A stretch of DNA of 64,000 bases. Source: JAIEPT01 sp038217425 (GTDB lineage Bacteria > Planctomycetota > Planctomycetia > Gemmatales > Gemmataceae). Under the pieces are notes generated by a model that saw only the letters and a program-made list of their open reading frames with translations, was not told where the DNA came from and searched no databases. Both the position numbers and the translations under genes were made by a program. Of this stretch, positions 43,798 to 54,000 are shown one piece after another. The number at the start of each line of letters is the position of its first letter. Positions within the stretch are counted from its first letter, which is position 1. Location: the NCBI GenBank assembly GCA_038217425.1, contig JBBQPM010000002.1, forward strand, positions 1 through 64,000. Direction: 5' to 3'.

Positions 43798-45024
43798 TTA
43801 CTTGCCCAGATCGACGCAGACGAGATTCTTGTTATCGCGCACGAACAGGAACCGCCCGGCCACCGCGGGGTGGGCCCAGGTCGTCTCGCAGATTTTCGAA
43901 CGGGCGAGTTCCTTGTACTCCTTCGCGTCGGGTTGCAAGAGCACGAGGTCGCCCTGTTCTTCCAGGAGCAGGAGTTTATTGTCGCCGGTGCGGACCAGCG
44001 AGGCGTGGTACCGGCCGACGTTCTCGCGTTTCCACAGCGTCTTGCCGGTCTTGACGTCGACGCATTGCAGGGTCGCCTTGCTCGATTTGGGCACGAAGCT
44101 CGGCTTGGATCCGGTGACGACGTAGAGGTGCTCCGTGCCGACGGGGACGGGCGTGGAAAAGTAGCAGGTGAGGTCGGGATCTTGCCAAAGCTTCTCGACT
44201 TCGCCGGAGCTCTTGAGCTTGAGACCGACGCTGCCCAGGGTGATGGAGCTGGCGAAGAGTACGTCGCCGACGACGATGGGCGTAGTCGAGCTTTCGCTGA
44301 TGAGATCGCGGAACGGATACTTCCAGACTTGCGTCCCGTCGGCGGGATTGACGCCGACGAGATTCTCGCCGGTGAGGAAGACGGCCTGCCGGGAATCCTT
44401 GCCGATGACGACGGGCGAGGAATAACTGGGACGATCGCTGAGGGCCTTCCACTTCTCCTTGCCGGTTGAACGATCGAACGCGACGAGGCTGGCTTCCTTG
44501 GCGCCGACGTTGATGAGGACGTTGTCCCCCTCGATGATCGGCGACGCGCTGGCGCCGAAGATGAGGCGCGGGCTCTTGTAGACCTTCGCGGTGTCGACAT
44601 TCCAGATCGGCGTCCCCTTCTTGGCGTCGAAGCAGCTCAGGATGCCGGTGATGCCGAAGGTATAGAGCTTGCCGTCGTGAACCAACGGCGTGCCGCGCGG
44701 CCCGCTGCCGAAGGGAAACTTGGCGTCCCCGCGATCGTAGGACTGCGTCCAGGTCAGCGTTCCTTTCTCGGCGTCGTACGCTTCGACGACTTCGGTCTTT
44801 TTGTCCTTGTCGAAGGTGTGCAGAAAGACGAGGCCGTGCGCGACGATGGGGGAGCTATGGCCGTCGCCGACCTTGGTTTTCCAGACGACGTTGAGGGGCG
44901 CCGTCCAGGGTTTGACGACGAGGGAGGTGGCGCCGTCGCGGCGCGGGCCGAGCCAACCGGGCCAATCCTCGGCGCGCACGAGCGGGGCCGAGACGAGCGA
45001 AAGCAGTAGAGCCATTCGTAGCAT
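43798..45024 (-). CDS. Exported PQQ-binding-like beta-propeller protein
   Basis: A 408-residue protein with a signal peptide (MLRMALLLSLVSAPLVRA) and a full set of propeller repeats (LTWTQSYD, PIWNVDTAK, KEKWKALSD, QVWKYPF, TLWKREN), starting DWPGWLGPRRDGAT, which is typical of the planctomycete outer-membrane PQQ-like proteins. No catalytic residues are visible. It is convergent with the larger propeller gene. Function unknown. Confidence 0.82.
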   Translation of the reverse strand: MLRMALLLSLVSAPLVRAEDWPGWLGPRRDGATSLVVKPWTAPLNVVWKTKVGDGHSSPIVAHGLVFLHTFDKDKKTEVVEAYDAEKGTLTWTQSYDRGDAKFPFGSGPRGTPLVHDGKLYTFGITGILSCFDAKKGTPIWNVDTAKVYKSPRLIFGASASPIIEGDNVLINVGAKEASLVAFDRSTGKEKWKALSDRPSYSSPVVIGKDSRQAVFLTGENLVGVNPADGTQVWKYPFRDLISESSTTPIVVGDVLFASSITLGSVGLKLKSSGEVEKLWQDPDLTCYFSTPVPVGTEHLYVVTGSKPSFVPKSSKATLQCVDVKTGKTLWKRENVGRYHASLVRTGDNKLLLLEEQGDLVLLQPDAKEYKELARSKICETTWAHPAVAGRFLFVRDNKNLVCVDLGK

Positions 45025-45046
45025 TGTTGAGTCTCCAGGGGAACGA

Positions 45047-46522
45047 TCAGGATTCCGTCAGGGAGCCGACGTACTCCAAATACGTCCCTAGTTTGAACTT
45101 CTTGGCCGTGTTCTCCGACGACATGTAGCGAATGACGCCGAGCACGTCGCGTTCCGGGAACCAGGGGCGGTCGAACAGGCCGAAGCACCACAGGATGCCA
45201 GTGTACGAATTCGGATTTCGGCCATCGAGCGCGTATTTGTTGTTGAGATGCTCGAGCGTGCGGTACGCCTCGTCCGGCGTCCTGGACCACTCGATGACTT
45301 TCTTGCCCCACAGCATGCGCAGATAGTTGTGAATCGTGCCGGTGGCGCGAAGTTCGCGCTGGGCGGCGTTCCAGAGCGGATCGTGTGTTTGGCCTGCCTC
45401 GAACTCTTCCGGCGTGTAGAGATGCTTGCGTATGTCGCCGGCGTGCTTGGCGAGCGTGTTCCAGGCCCACGTCGGCAGCGCCTGCTGCAATGAACTCGTG
45501 TCGGCGCGGCGCGTCCAGTGCCACTGAAAGCCGACGTCGCGCCAGGTGAGCGCCTCGTCGAGAAAACTGTTGACGTCTGCATCCTCGCAGAAGAATCCCT
45601 CGCGTTTGCCGCGGCTTTTCTCGCTTAACATCTCGGGCGTCCACTCGAAGGCATGGTTGAGCGCGGCCTCGGCGACCTCCTCGATCGAGATGTGCCCGAA
45701 GTGCAGATACGGACTGAGGCCGCTGGCGTGACCTTCATCAGGCGGCATCGGCTGCGAACGACGCTCGGCGTACCCCGTCAGACGCTGCGCGATGAATTTC
45801 CTCAGCCGCTTCTTCGCCGCCGCGCTGCCGCCGGGCATGTGCGGAATCGGCCGAACGCTGGCGTCGATCGGCAACGACTCGAGAAACGCGTCCAGATCAC
45901 CCGGTTGCCAAAGTTCGAAGGGGGGATCGATCCGCGTGCGAACCTCGTCGGTCAGTTTGCGGCGAGGCCCGGCGCGGTGTTGCCAGGCTTCGGGGAACAC
46001 CTTGTGAATCCGCGGACGCAGATGCGCCGCGGCAGAGACCGCGGGCCCCAAGAGCGACATCGGCACGAGCGAATTGCCGTCGACCGCGATCACCGGCGTT
46101 TCGGTCTTGGCCGCCAGCGCCTCGGTCTGCTCCGGCACGACGAAGCAGGGGAAATCATCGGTGACGACCGCGACGGCATGGGCCGCCAGCGCACGCAGCA
46201 GACCGCGGCCCGATACTTGAGGCGTCTCGACGAAGGGCCAATAATTGAGCCCGAGCTTGCGTGCCGATTCGAGGTTGGTCTGCATCCCCTCGAGGATAAA
46301 GCGATGGAGCCGGCGATTGGCCCAGGGGTAGCCGAGCTTCAGGCCTTCGTAAACGACGAGCGGCTTGCGGTGATGTTGGGCAAGGGCCAGGGCGTAGTTG
46401 AGGGCGTGATTGAAATCGAGTCGGCGATAGAGCTGCATCCAGTAAAGGACGTAGTCCCCTTCGGGACGCGGCGCGGCCTGGTTCACGCGCCGCAGGCGTG
46501 CTTGGTTGTAAGTATCGGTCAT
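45047..46522 (-). CDS. Class II deoxyribodipyrimidine photolyase
   Basis: A 491-residue enzyme that reverts UV-induced cyclobutane dimers using FAD and light. The N-terminal part (YVLYWMQLYRRLDFNHALNYAL, VTDDFPCFVVPEQTEAL) is the class II alpha/beta domain; the C-terminal helical part has SPYLHFGHIS, LTWRDVGFQW, LRATGTIHNYLRMLWGKK and NKYALDGRDPNSYTGI-like NKYALDGRNPNSYTGILWCFG, all diagnostic. The start at 46522 (MTDTYNQ) is chosen over 46561. Together with the UvrC-like gene it points to UV-damage repair capacity. Confidence 0.9.
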   Translation of the reverse strand: MTDTYNQARLRRVNQAAPRPEGDYVLYWMQLYRRLDFNHALNYALALAQHHRKPLVVYEGLKLGYPWANRRLHRFILEGMQTNLESARKLGLNYWPFVETPQVSGRGLLRALAAHAVAVVTDDFPCFVVPEQTEALAAKTETPVIAVDGNSLVPMSLLGPAVSAAAHLRPRIHKVFPEAWQHRAGPRRKLTDEVRTRIDPPFELWQPGDLDAFLESLPIDASVRPIPHMPGGSAAAKKRLRKFIAQRLTGYAERRSQPMPPDEGHASGLSPYLHFGHISIEEVAEAALNHAFEWTPEMLSEKSRGKREGFFCEDADVNSFLDEALTWRDVGFQWHWTRRADTSSLQQALPTWAWNTLAKHAGDIRKHLYTPEEFEAGQTHDPLWNAAQRELRATGTIHNYLRMLWGKKVIEWSRTPDEAYRTLEHLNNKYALDGRNPNSYTGILWCFGLFDRPWFPERDVLGVIRYMSSENTAKKFKLGTYLEYVGSLTES

Positions 46523-46618
46523 CGCGGGGACGCCGGAGGTTTTTGGAGATCGACACGTCACTCATAGACGCGCGCCGTCCAAAAACCAGCCGGCGGCCTT
46601 GCTTCCCGAGTTGCCCGA

Positions 46619-47611
46619 TTACCAGCGGAACTCGACGCCGACGTTGAGCCCGTTGTAGAAGGCGTCGCCGAAGTTGATGTTTGTCGGAATGCCTCCAGCT
46701 TGTATGAATCCTGTCGTGTTGACCTGCTCGCTGGCGAGGGCGACGCCGCTGAGCCACAGGAATTGATAGCCCGTGCGGAGCGAGATGCTCTGGGTAACGT
46801 TGTAGGTCAGGTTGAGTCCCGCGTCGGCGACGAAGGAAGTATGGAGTTGGCTATCGACGCCGCCGGAGTCGGCGCCGCCAGCGAATCGAAAGTTGAAGGT
46901 GCTGCTGGCGTCGTTGGCGTAGATACCGGCGCGGACGAACCCGTCGAGTTGAAGTCGGCCGCCGGCGCTGGTCCAGAGCTTCGTATCGACGCCGATTTGG
47001 AAGCCGTACAGATTGTTATTCGTGTTCCAGTCGAGCTTTTCTTGGCCCGGCGCGGCCCCTGCGTAGTTGTAGAGCCCGCCGAGATGTTCGTTCAAGTTAA
47101 TGTAACGCATGCCGGCGACCAGCGTGAAGCTCGGGTCGAGCGCGCGGCGCAGGTTCAGGTCGAAACTGTTCAAGTCGCTGCGGTAGAAGTATTCGCCGAA
47201 GCTGCCGGCATCGGCGTTGAACGTGCCGGAAGGCGGATTGGTCTGCTCGCCGAAGCCGCCGACCGGCAGCCGAAAGCGCAGGGCGCTGTTGGTATCGTAG
47301 ATGCCGAAGTAGCGGAACTCCGCGCTCCAGTCGGCATCGAGTTGGTAGAGGGCCTTCACCTGAATTCCGGAGTCCATGCCGAAATCGAAGTCGTCGCCGT
47401 TGAGGATGTCGACGCCGCCCGGTTGGGTACGGATGAGCGACTGCGAAATGGGCCGATTACGGTGCATGAGAAGCCAATCGACCTGTACCGTAGCGGTCGG
47501 TTGGGGTCGGCCGTCGTCGAAATCGAGACTGGCCTGGGCGTGCGCTCGCCCCGAGCACAAAAGCGCCGCGGCGAGGCAGACGGAGAATGGGACGGTGAGA
47601 CGGGTTCTCAT
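46619..47611 (-). CDS. Outer-membrane beta-barrel protein (BBP7-like)
   Basis: A 330-residue protein with a signal peptide (MRTRLTVPFSVCLAAALLCSGRAHA) and GGAAGGA before the ATG at 47611. Alternating hydrophobic strands, Gly/Asn/Asp-rich turns, long runs such as FTLVAGMRYINLNEHLGG and a C-terminal VGVEFRW ending in Trp fit an outer-membrane barrel. It resembles the BBP7 group found in planctomycetes. The pore substrate is unknown. It lies downstream of the three large uncharacterised genes but is probably separate. Confidence 0.72.
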   Translation of the reverse strand: MRTRLTVPFSVCLAAALLCSGRAHAQASLDFDDGRPQPTATVQVDWLLMHRNRPISQSLIRTQPGGVDILNGDDFDFGMDSGIQVKALYQLDADWSAEFRYFGIYDTNSALRFRLPVGGFGEQTNPPSGTFNADAGSFGEYFYRSDLNSFDLNLRRALDPSFTLVAGMRYINLNEHLGGLYNYAGAAPGQEKLDWNTNNNLYGFQIGVDTKLWTSAGGRLQLDGFVRAGIYANDASSTFNFRFAGGADSGGVDSQLHTSFVADAGLNLTYNVTQSISLRTGYQFLWLSGVALASEQVNTTGFIQAGGIPTNINFGDAFYNGLNVGVEFRW

Positions 47612-47771
47612 GGGGATTCCTTCCGTGGGATTCGGGGGGAGAGTTCCGAAGTCATTCATCGGATATCAGCGTTTGCCGGGCGACAAGAAGAAGTCGCTAC
47701 GCCGGGAAACGCAGAAGCCGATGCGGAAGGATCGTCAGGATCGGTATAACCGATAACGTCCCAGCGCCACT

Positions 47772-50700
47772 TTACAGCGTCTGGGCCTTCTTCTTCTTTC
47801 GCTTCGGCGGTTCCGGCGGGGGCGTGGGGGGCGTGCTGCCGTCCGTCGGCGGCGGCGTGACGGGCGTCTCGGGCTTTTTCTTCTTCTTGCGACGCCTCTT
47901 CTTGGGCGGCGGCGGCGGCGGCGGGTTGAGCAGGTCCAGAGCCGTCTGCTCCAGGCCGTCCACGTCGACCAGGCGGACTTCGACCAATTCCATGAACTCC
48001 TTACGAACTTCCTCCATCTCGCCGTGCGGCCGACTGTCCTCGCCGAGCGGCACGTAACTCTTGAGCCGATCGATCGCTTTCTCCGTGTCCTCGCGGTAGA
48101 CCGAGACCATCTCCAGCGTCAGCGTCTTGGCGATCACCGCGGCGGCGCACGTCTCCTGATGCTTCTCGATGCGCGTCAAGAATCCCATGAGGGCGCCGTC
48201 GAGATTCTCCTGCAACTTCACCGTTGCCAGCGTCGCGCCTCGGCGGACGGCGCCGGCCCAGCACTTCGCCGACACCTCGAGCGTCTTGGGACGCCATTCC
48301 GCGAGGATCGGCTTGTCCTTGATGACCTTCGCATCTTGATTGAAGTAGATCTCGAAGTACTTGACGACCTTGTGCACGTTCGCGTTCTTGTCCGCAAGCG
48401 TCAGTTCGTTGATGCCGCACGACGCGGCGGCGCGGATGGCGATCGGATCCTTCTTCACCAGGGCGCCGTAGGCGATGGCGTACTTGGCCATCGTGTTGCT
48501 CTGGGCGCGTACCTTTTGGCCCAGCTTGCGATTCGTCGGATTGAGCAGCGACGCGCGGGTGAGCCGCCAGGCGACCTCGACCTGCGCCTTGTCGACCGCC
48601 TTGAAGATGAGATCGGTCGCAGTCTCGGCAGCGGCAGCGCAGCGCGAGACGGCTTCGCCGACCGCCGCCCCGTAGCCGGACATCGCCACCGCTTGCCCAG
48701 CCATCTGCACCAGGTTCAACGCCGCCTTGATCGTCGCATGCGCAATCTGCTGCTCGCGATTCTTGATGAAGTTGCTGATGGCCGGCGAGTACATGCTCGC
48801 GGCCTTCTTGCTTTGCCGGGAGACCTTGAGCCATTTGTTGAGTTCCATCGCCTGGTTCGAAGCGGTCACCACGTTGGTGATGAAGCGGATCGCCGTCCCC
48901 GCGATCTCCAGCGGCTTGAAGAACTGCGCGGCGATGGCCATGCCCCCTTGCGAAACCTTGGCGGCCATCTCGAGAATCATCCGCTTCTTGACAACCTCCG
49001 CGATCAACTTTTCGATCGAGCGATTGGCGGCCGAGTCTTGGCCCCCTTCGCCCTGCACGAGTTCGTTGTAGTTGGCCTCCGCGTCCTTCTTCGCTTGTTT
49101 GAGTTCCTCGCGAAACGCTTGCTCTTCCGCCTCGGCCTCGTCCATCGCTTGCTGTCCCTGAGCGGCGGTGACTTTCTCGAGTGCCTCCTGCTGGACTTCG
49201 GGCTTGCGCATCAGGGCGAGCAGATTGGACCCGGCTTCGCCGAGATCGGTGAGGGCGTCGGTCGTGCTTTCCTCATCGTCGCCTTCTTCCTCGTCGCCGC
49301 TGCCGCCGTCGGGCGTGACGCCGGTCCAGGCGCCGAGTTGCTTGGCGCCGATCGTCATCGCCTTGGACATCAGCTTGCTGACGTCGTCGAAGCGGCGCTC
49401 TTCAAAAGCCTTTTTGATCTCGGCCGCCTTTACGGCCCCCTCGAACGTCGCCTTCACCGAGCCCGAGATTTTCTTCATCGTCGGATCTTCGGGATTGGGA
49501 TTGACGAGGTCGAACATCTTCTCGACGCCCAGGCCCAGGGCCTGGATCGCCTTTTCGGGCTTGTTGTTCTTGAAGTGCATGGCGACGATGGCAGGGGTGA
49601 CGCCGACGCGGAAACCCGCCTCCGCTCCCTTGCCGATTTCTGGACTGATCTGTCCCAGGGCGCCTCCGAGAATCTTCGAAAGGTTGGCGAGAATCTGGTC
49701 GGCCTGTTCGTCCATGGCATCGAGCTGGACGGCGTCGTAGAGGAGGAAGCCGGTCTCGACGCCGAGCGAGGCGAGGTCGAGGTTCTGATCGATCTGACGA
49801 TTGAGGGCGCTGTGATCGTCGCCGGTGATCGCGGTCATGGTGGCGAAGGTCGAATCGGTGACGCCTTTGCCGATGCTGAGGAGATGGACGATGACGGCCT
49901 TGGGATCGTTATTTTCGACGGCGGTTTTGAGGAGCGGGATCTTGGCGAGGGCGCGGAAGGCGCCGGCGGCGGCGGGGCCGACCTTCGCCATCTGGGCGCC
50001 GTCGCGCGTCCCGCTGGCGCTGCCGATCTTGCCCGCTTCGACGAAGCCGTCGGCCAAGAAGCCGATCGCCTCGGAGACGTCGGCTTCGGTGAGGGGCTGA
50101 CGCGACATCCGTTCGGTGAATCGGCCGACGAGCGCGGCGCTGCTGACGGCGCCGCCGACCAGCTTGCCGAGTTCCGGGCTGCCGCTGAACGACGACACCG
50201 CGCTGCCGACCGCGGCGCCGATCCCCGCCAGGATACTGTCCGCGGTTCCTCGCAGATTGTTTTTCTTGATGCCTTTGTAAACGTCGACGCCGGTGTTCCC
50301 CACGAACTCGGCCAGCTGAATCGCCGCCACCGCGACGTCCGCATCCGCCCCTGCGAACGCCTTGGCCATATCCTGGCCGACCTTCGACAGCCCCTTGATA
50401 AAGTCCTTCGAAGTGATCGTCCCCTTCTCCACCCCGTTCTTGCGCTCCTCCGCGAGCCGTTCCAGATACAGCGCGTTCGTCGCGTCGAGCATCTCTTGCA
50501 CTTTGCTGTACTTATTGGGAACGAGATTTTCCGGCACGATCCCCTCGCGCACCAGCGGCTCCCAGAACTCGTCCCCCAGCTCCTCGTCGGTAAAGAGCGG
50601 CACTTCGACTTCCTTGCCGTCGCGCATGATCTTCGTCGTCTGATTCTTCATGCGCTCCTGCAGACGGACAATTTGGCTAAACGCCTTGTTGGCGCGGTCG

Positions 50701-50993
50701 GAGTCGGCGTCGTCGACCCAGGTGTACTTCGCCTGGTCTTCGGTTTCGATCAGGCCCTGATAGCCGACGCCGTCCCCTTGCGAGACGAGCTCCTTGCTAC
50801 CGATGAGGCGTTTCTCGCGCATCTTGAAGGTGAGCCCCTCGCGCAGCTCGTTCTTGCCCATGCCTTCGAGCGAATTGCGCATCTCTTCGACGAGCAGGTT
50901 CTTCTTCTGCTCCAGGACTTCCATCTCGGCCTTGAGAACGACGCCGCCCGCGAGCTTCGTCAACCAGGCATCGGCAATCACGGCATCGGGCAT
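47772..50993 (-). CDS. Very large uncharacterised protein, third gene of the 47-56 kb locus
   Basis: A 1073-residue protein without signal peptide. Residues 1-230 are charged (LTFKMREKRLIGSKEL); about 240-330 and 690-830 have Gly/Ala-rich helical stretches with low charge (ILAGIGAAVGSAVSSFSG; LVQMAGQAVAMSGYGAAVG), which could be membrane-active or buried; an acidic linker with DEEEGDDEE lies near residue 570; the C-terminal 70 residues are Pro/Lys-rich (PPPPPPP, KKRRRKKKKK). I recognise no family. It follows the 1060-residue gene on the same strand, with a palindromic repeat in between. No catalytic motif was found. Confidence 0.7.
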   Translation of the reverse strand: MPDAVIADAWLTKLAGGVVLKAEMEVLEQKKNLLVEEMRNSLEGMGKNELREGLTFKMREKRLIGSKELVSQGDGVGYQGLIETEDQAKYTWVDDADSDRANKAFSQIVRLQERMKNQTTKIMRDGKEVEVPLFTDEELGDEFWEPLVREGIVPENLVPNKYSKVQEMLDATNALYLERLAEERKNGVEKGTITSKDFIKGLSKVGQDMAKAFAGADADVAVAAIQLAEFVGNTGVDVYKGIKKNNLRGTADSILAGIGAAVGSAVSSFSGSPELGKLVGGAVSSAALVGRFTERMSRQPLTEADVSEAIGFLADGFVEAGKIGSASGTRDGAQMAKVGPAAAGAFRALAKIPLLKTAVENNDPKAVIVHLLSIGKGVTDSTFATMTAITGDDHSALNRQIDQNLDLASLGVETGFLLYDAVQLDAMDEQADQILANLSKILGGALGQISPEIGKGAEAGFRVGVTPAIVAMHFKNNKPEKAIQALGLGVEKMFDLVNPNPEDPTMKKISGSVKATFEGAVKAAEIKKAFEERRFDDVSKLMSKAMTIGAKQLGAWTGVTPDGGSGDEEEGDDEESTTDALTDLGEAGSNLLALMRKPEVQQEALEKVTAAQGQQAMDEAEAEEQAFREELKQAKKDAEANYNELVQGEGGQDSAANRSIEKLIAEVVKKRMILEMAAKVSQGGMAIAAQFFKPLEIAGTAIRFITNVVTASNQAMELNKWLKVSRQSKKAASMYSPAISNFIKNREQQIAHATIKAALNLVQMAGQAVAMSGYGAAVGEAVSRCAAAAETATDLIFKAVDKAQVEVAWRLTRASLLNPTNRKLGQKVRAQSNTMAKYAIAYGALVKKDPIAIRAAASCGINELTLADKNANVHKVVKYFEIYFNQDAKVIKDKPILAEWRPKTLEVSAKCWAGAVRRGATLATVKLQENLDGALMGFLTRIEKHQETCAAAVIAKTLTLEMVSVYREDTEKAIDRLKSYVPLGEDSRPHGEMEEVRKEFMELVEVRLVDVDGLEQTALDLLNPPPPPPPKKRRRKKKKKPETPVTPPPTDGSTPPTPPPEPPKRKKKKAQTL

Positions 50994-51013
50994 GTTTCAC
51001 CTCGGGAATGTTT

Positions 51014-51077
51014 CGAAAGCCCAGGGATGGCTATCCCTGGGGGCGTCGTCCCAGGGATAGCCATCCCTGGGCTTTCG
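51014..51077. repeat. Palindromic repeat, CCAGGGATGGCTATCCCTGG family, copy 2
   Basis: CGAAAGCCCAGGGATGGC starts at 51014 and the right arm ends CCCTGGGCTTTCG at 51077. The arms are nearly perfect and each is itself palindromic. It lies between the second and third large genes of the locus. Confidence 0.85.
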
Positions 51078-51084
51078 TAAGAAA

Positions 51085-54000
51085 CTACACGCACACGCGC
51101 ATATTGAAGTTCAAATCTTCCAGGATCGTCAGCAGGTTGTGGCACGGGCCCATCAGCGAGCCGAACGGATTCTTGCGGTCGATCGCGATCTTGATGAGCG
51201 GGTCCTTCGTCAGGATCGCGATGTATCGGCGAACGTTGCGCAGCGCGCCTTCGCGGGCCGCCTTGCGGGCGTTGCGGTCGGACGTCGGGTCGGCGAGCAG
51301 CGCGATCGGTTTCTTGAAGGCGTCGAGCTTGAAGTTGGCGTCGAGCGCCTCGAGCTGCGGCACGTTCGACTTGCGCGGGTCGGGGGGCGTTTGCTCGTCG
51401 CACCAGGTCGTGATGGCGGCGGTCATCTTCTTGCGCGCCTCAATGAACTTGAGGACGGCCGACTTCCAGCGTGCGTCCATGCCGCCCAGGTTGTCGCGGG
51501 CCGTCTTCTTGAAACCTTGCGGGTTCTCCTCGATCTGCTTGGCCAGCGCCTCGCCCTGTTCCAGAAGCTGGGTGGCGCCGACGTACTCGCCCGACTTGGC
51601 GACGGTCGCCGCCTGCTTGCCCATGCGGGCCATGTCTTCGACCTGCGACATGTCGGCTTCCGGGTCGGCCTTCACGAGCTTGCGCAGCCGGGTAACGAGA
51701 TTCTGGTAGTTGTCGTAACGCGTCTTCCAGCCGGCGCGGGCTTCGCTGGCCGTGCGGTTCTCGTCGACGGCTTCCTTCTCGCCCTTGCGAATCAGGCCCT
51801 GCTTTTCGGTCGGCGTGGTCGCGTTCTTGATCGCCTCGATCTTGGTTTTGACGTCGTCCAGCGTCGCCTGGGCGTCGGTCTCGCCGCCGTCGGTCCGGGC
51901 GCCCGCCAGCGCCCCCTTGATCTGCCCTTCGAGCTTCACGGCCAGGGCGGAATCGCTGGTGATGCCCGCCTCCTTGATCGCTTTCTTGAGGGTGTTGCCG
52001 AGTACTTTGATCCGCGCTCGGTGTGCCTTGCGACCGTTCGCCGTCACGATCGCGGCCTCGATATCGACCGACAGCGCCTCGACCAGCGCCAAACCCTTTT
52101 CGGGATCGAGCGTGCCGACTTCGCCGGAAACGTCCTTGAAACGTTCCGAAAGCGTCGCCAACTCGCCCGGCAAATTGACGCGTAGTACCTTCTGCTTGAG
52201 ACGGGCCGTGAGCTGCTTGAGGCGGAGCAGCACGCGTTTGAAGCTCGGGACCGTCGGGTCGTCGGCGGTGTTCTTCTCCAGTTCGAGCTTCTCCAGACGC
52301 GCGGTCAGGGCAAGGGCGTTCTTCTGGGCGCCTTCGATGCCGTCGAGGTTGCCCGCCTTCACCAGGGCGAGGAGATCGTCGATGTCGCCGATGAGGTCGT
52401 CGTAGAACTCAGCGAACAGCGAGTCGCCTTTCTTCTTTTGCTTGACCGCGGCCTTCTTGACATTCTCGAGCGCGAGGGCGGCATCCCTCTTCTTCTGCTC
52501 CAGCGCCGCTCCCTGGGTCCGCTTGGCGTTGGTCGCCGCGGTGATGACGAGTTCCAGTCCGGCCACGCCTCCCGCCAGATCTCCCTTTTTCGCCTTGGTG
52601 AGGGCGGTACGCAGATCGGCCGACAGCGTGTCGTACGACGGACCGCCCAGGGCCGCGAGTTCCTCGATTAACCGTTGCGCTTGCGGCGTGAGTTCGTCGA
52701 GCTGGCCTTGCAATTCCGCTTGCTTCTCATCGACGACCAGGCCGTCGATCTGGGCCGTGTCTTTGCTGGCCGCGTCCATCTCCTTACGAAGTTCCTCCAG
52801 GCCGTCGAGCAGGGCCTGCTTCGCTTTCGTGAGGTCGGCCTTGGCGAGGCTGGTGTCCAGGCCCTTCTTCCAGTCGGCCTTGAGCTTGTCGAACGCGACC
52901 TGGAACTTGCCAATCGAGGCGCCCGTACCGCCGGCCGCCTTCATCGCCTCCGCGAGCGTCTCTTTCCACGTCTCATACATGCCGATCGACGGGCCGACGG
53001 CGATCTCGGCGTCCGTACGCGCCTTCGCCAGCGCGGGATCGAGGTACGGCCTCACGACTTCCGTCCGCAGCCGCATCACCTCGACGCCGAGCGCCTTGAC
53101 GGCGGCGGTCGCCTCGGTCCAGTTCCGCTTGGTATCGACGCTGCCGCGTACGTCCGCCAACTCGTCGACCAGCGCGAGGGCCGATTCCCGCGTCGCCGGG
53201 ACGTCCTTCAACTCGGCAAGCGCCTTGTCGACGGTTTTGGGGAGCGACTTGGCGAGCAGAACCCACGCCTGCTTCGCCTTCACGACTTCCTTGCGCGTGG
53301 CCTCGGACGTCGTCTTCAGTTCCGTGAACGCCGTCAGCGAATCTTCGTAATCGCGCCGCGCGAGCATCGCCGTCGCCTTGTCGAGCGCCAGCGACACCGG
53401 TACGGACGTCTCCAGCGGGGCGGCCTCGTTTATGAGCCGCAAGTTGGACTCGCAGGCGGTTTTGAGCGGGTTGATCTGTCCGACCAACTCGGTCCCCACA
53501 CGGACGATGGTTCCCAGTTGCGACGCCAGCGCACGCAGCTTGTCGGCGGTCGTGGTGAGCTTGGGGGTGTCGCGCGGATTATCGAGCGCGACTTGCAGGA
53601 TCTTGAAAAGCTCGGCCCGCCTCTCCTTCGTGGTCGCCGCGGCGAGGAAATTGCTCGCCGCCTGGAGGTTCGTCTTGGCGGCCTCGTACTGTTCCTTGAC
53701 GGGCGACTTGAGGCCCTTCTCCGCCTTGCCGCCGAGCTTGCGGGCCGCCTTCTCTTCCTTGGTGAGGCCCGCCATCTTCAAATAGGCGGCCTCGTACGCT
53801 TCATTCCCCGCATCGACCTGGGCGAGCTTGATCTTGGCCTTGAGTCCCTCGACGACATGGACGGCGCCGGGGAAATCGACGAGCGTCGCCAGACTTTTCT
53901 CGAGCCGTTTGACCTTGTTCTCGAAGCGAATCTTGAAGATGGCGTTACGGCCTTCCTCCGTCGCGGCCGCCTCGGCGCGTTTGGTCGCGTTCTTGACCAG

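Noticed and set aside
48024..51080. 1018-codon plus-strand ORF opposite the 1073-residue gene
   Set aside because: The translation is typical antisense composition (Arg, Leu, Asp, Gly) with no coherent motifs; the minus-strand frame has a ribosome site-compatible start and consistent protein character.
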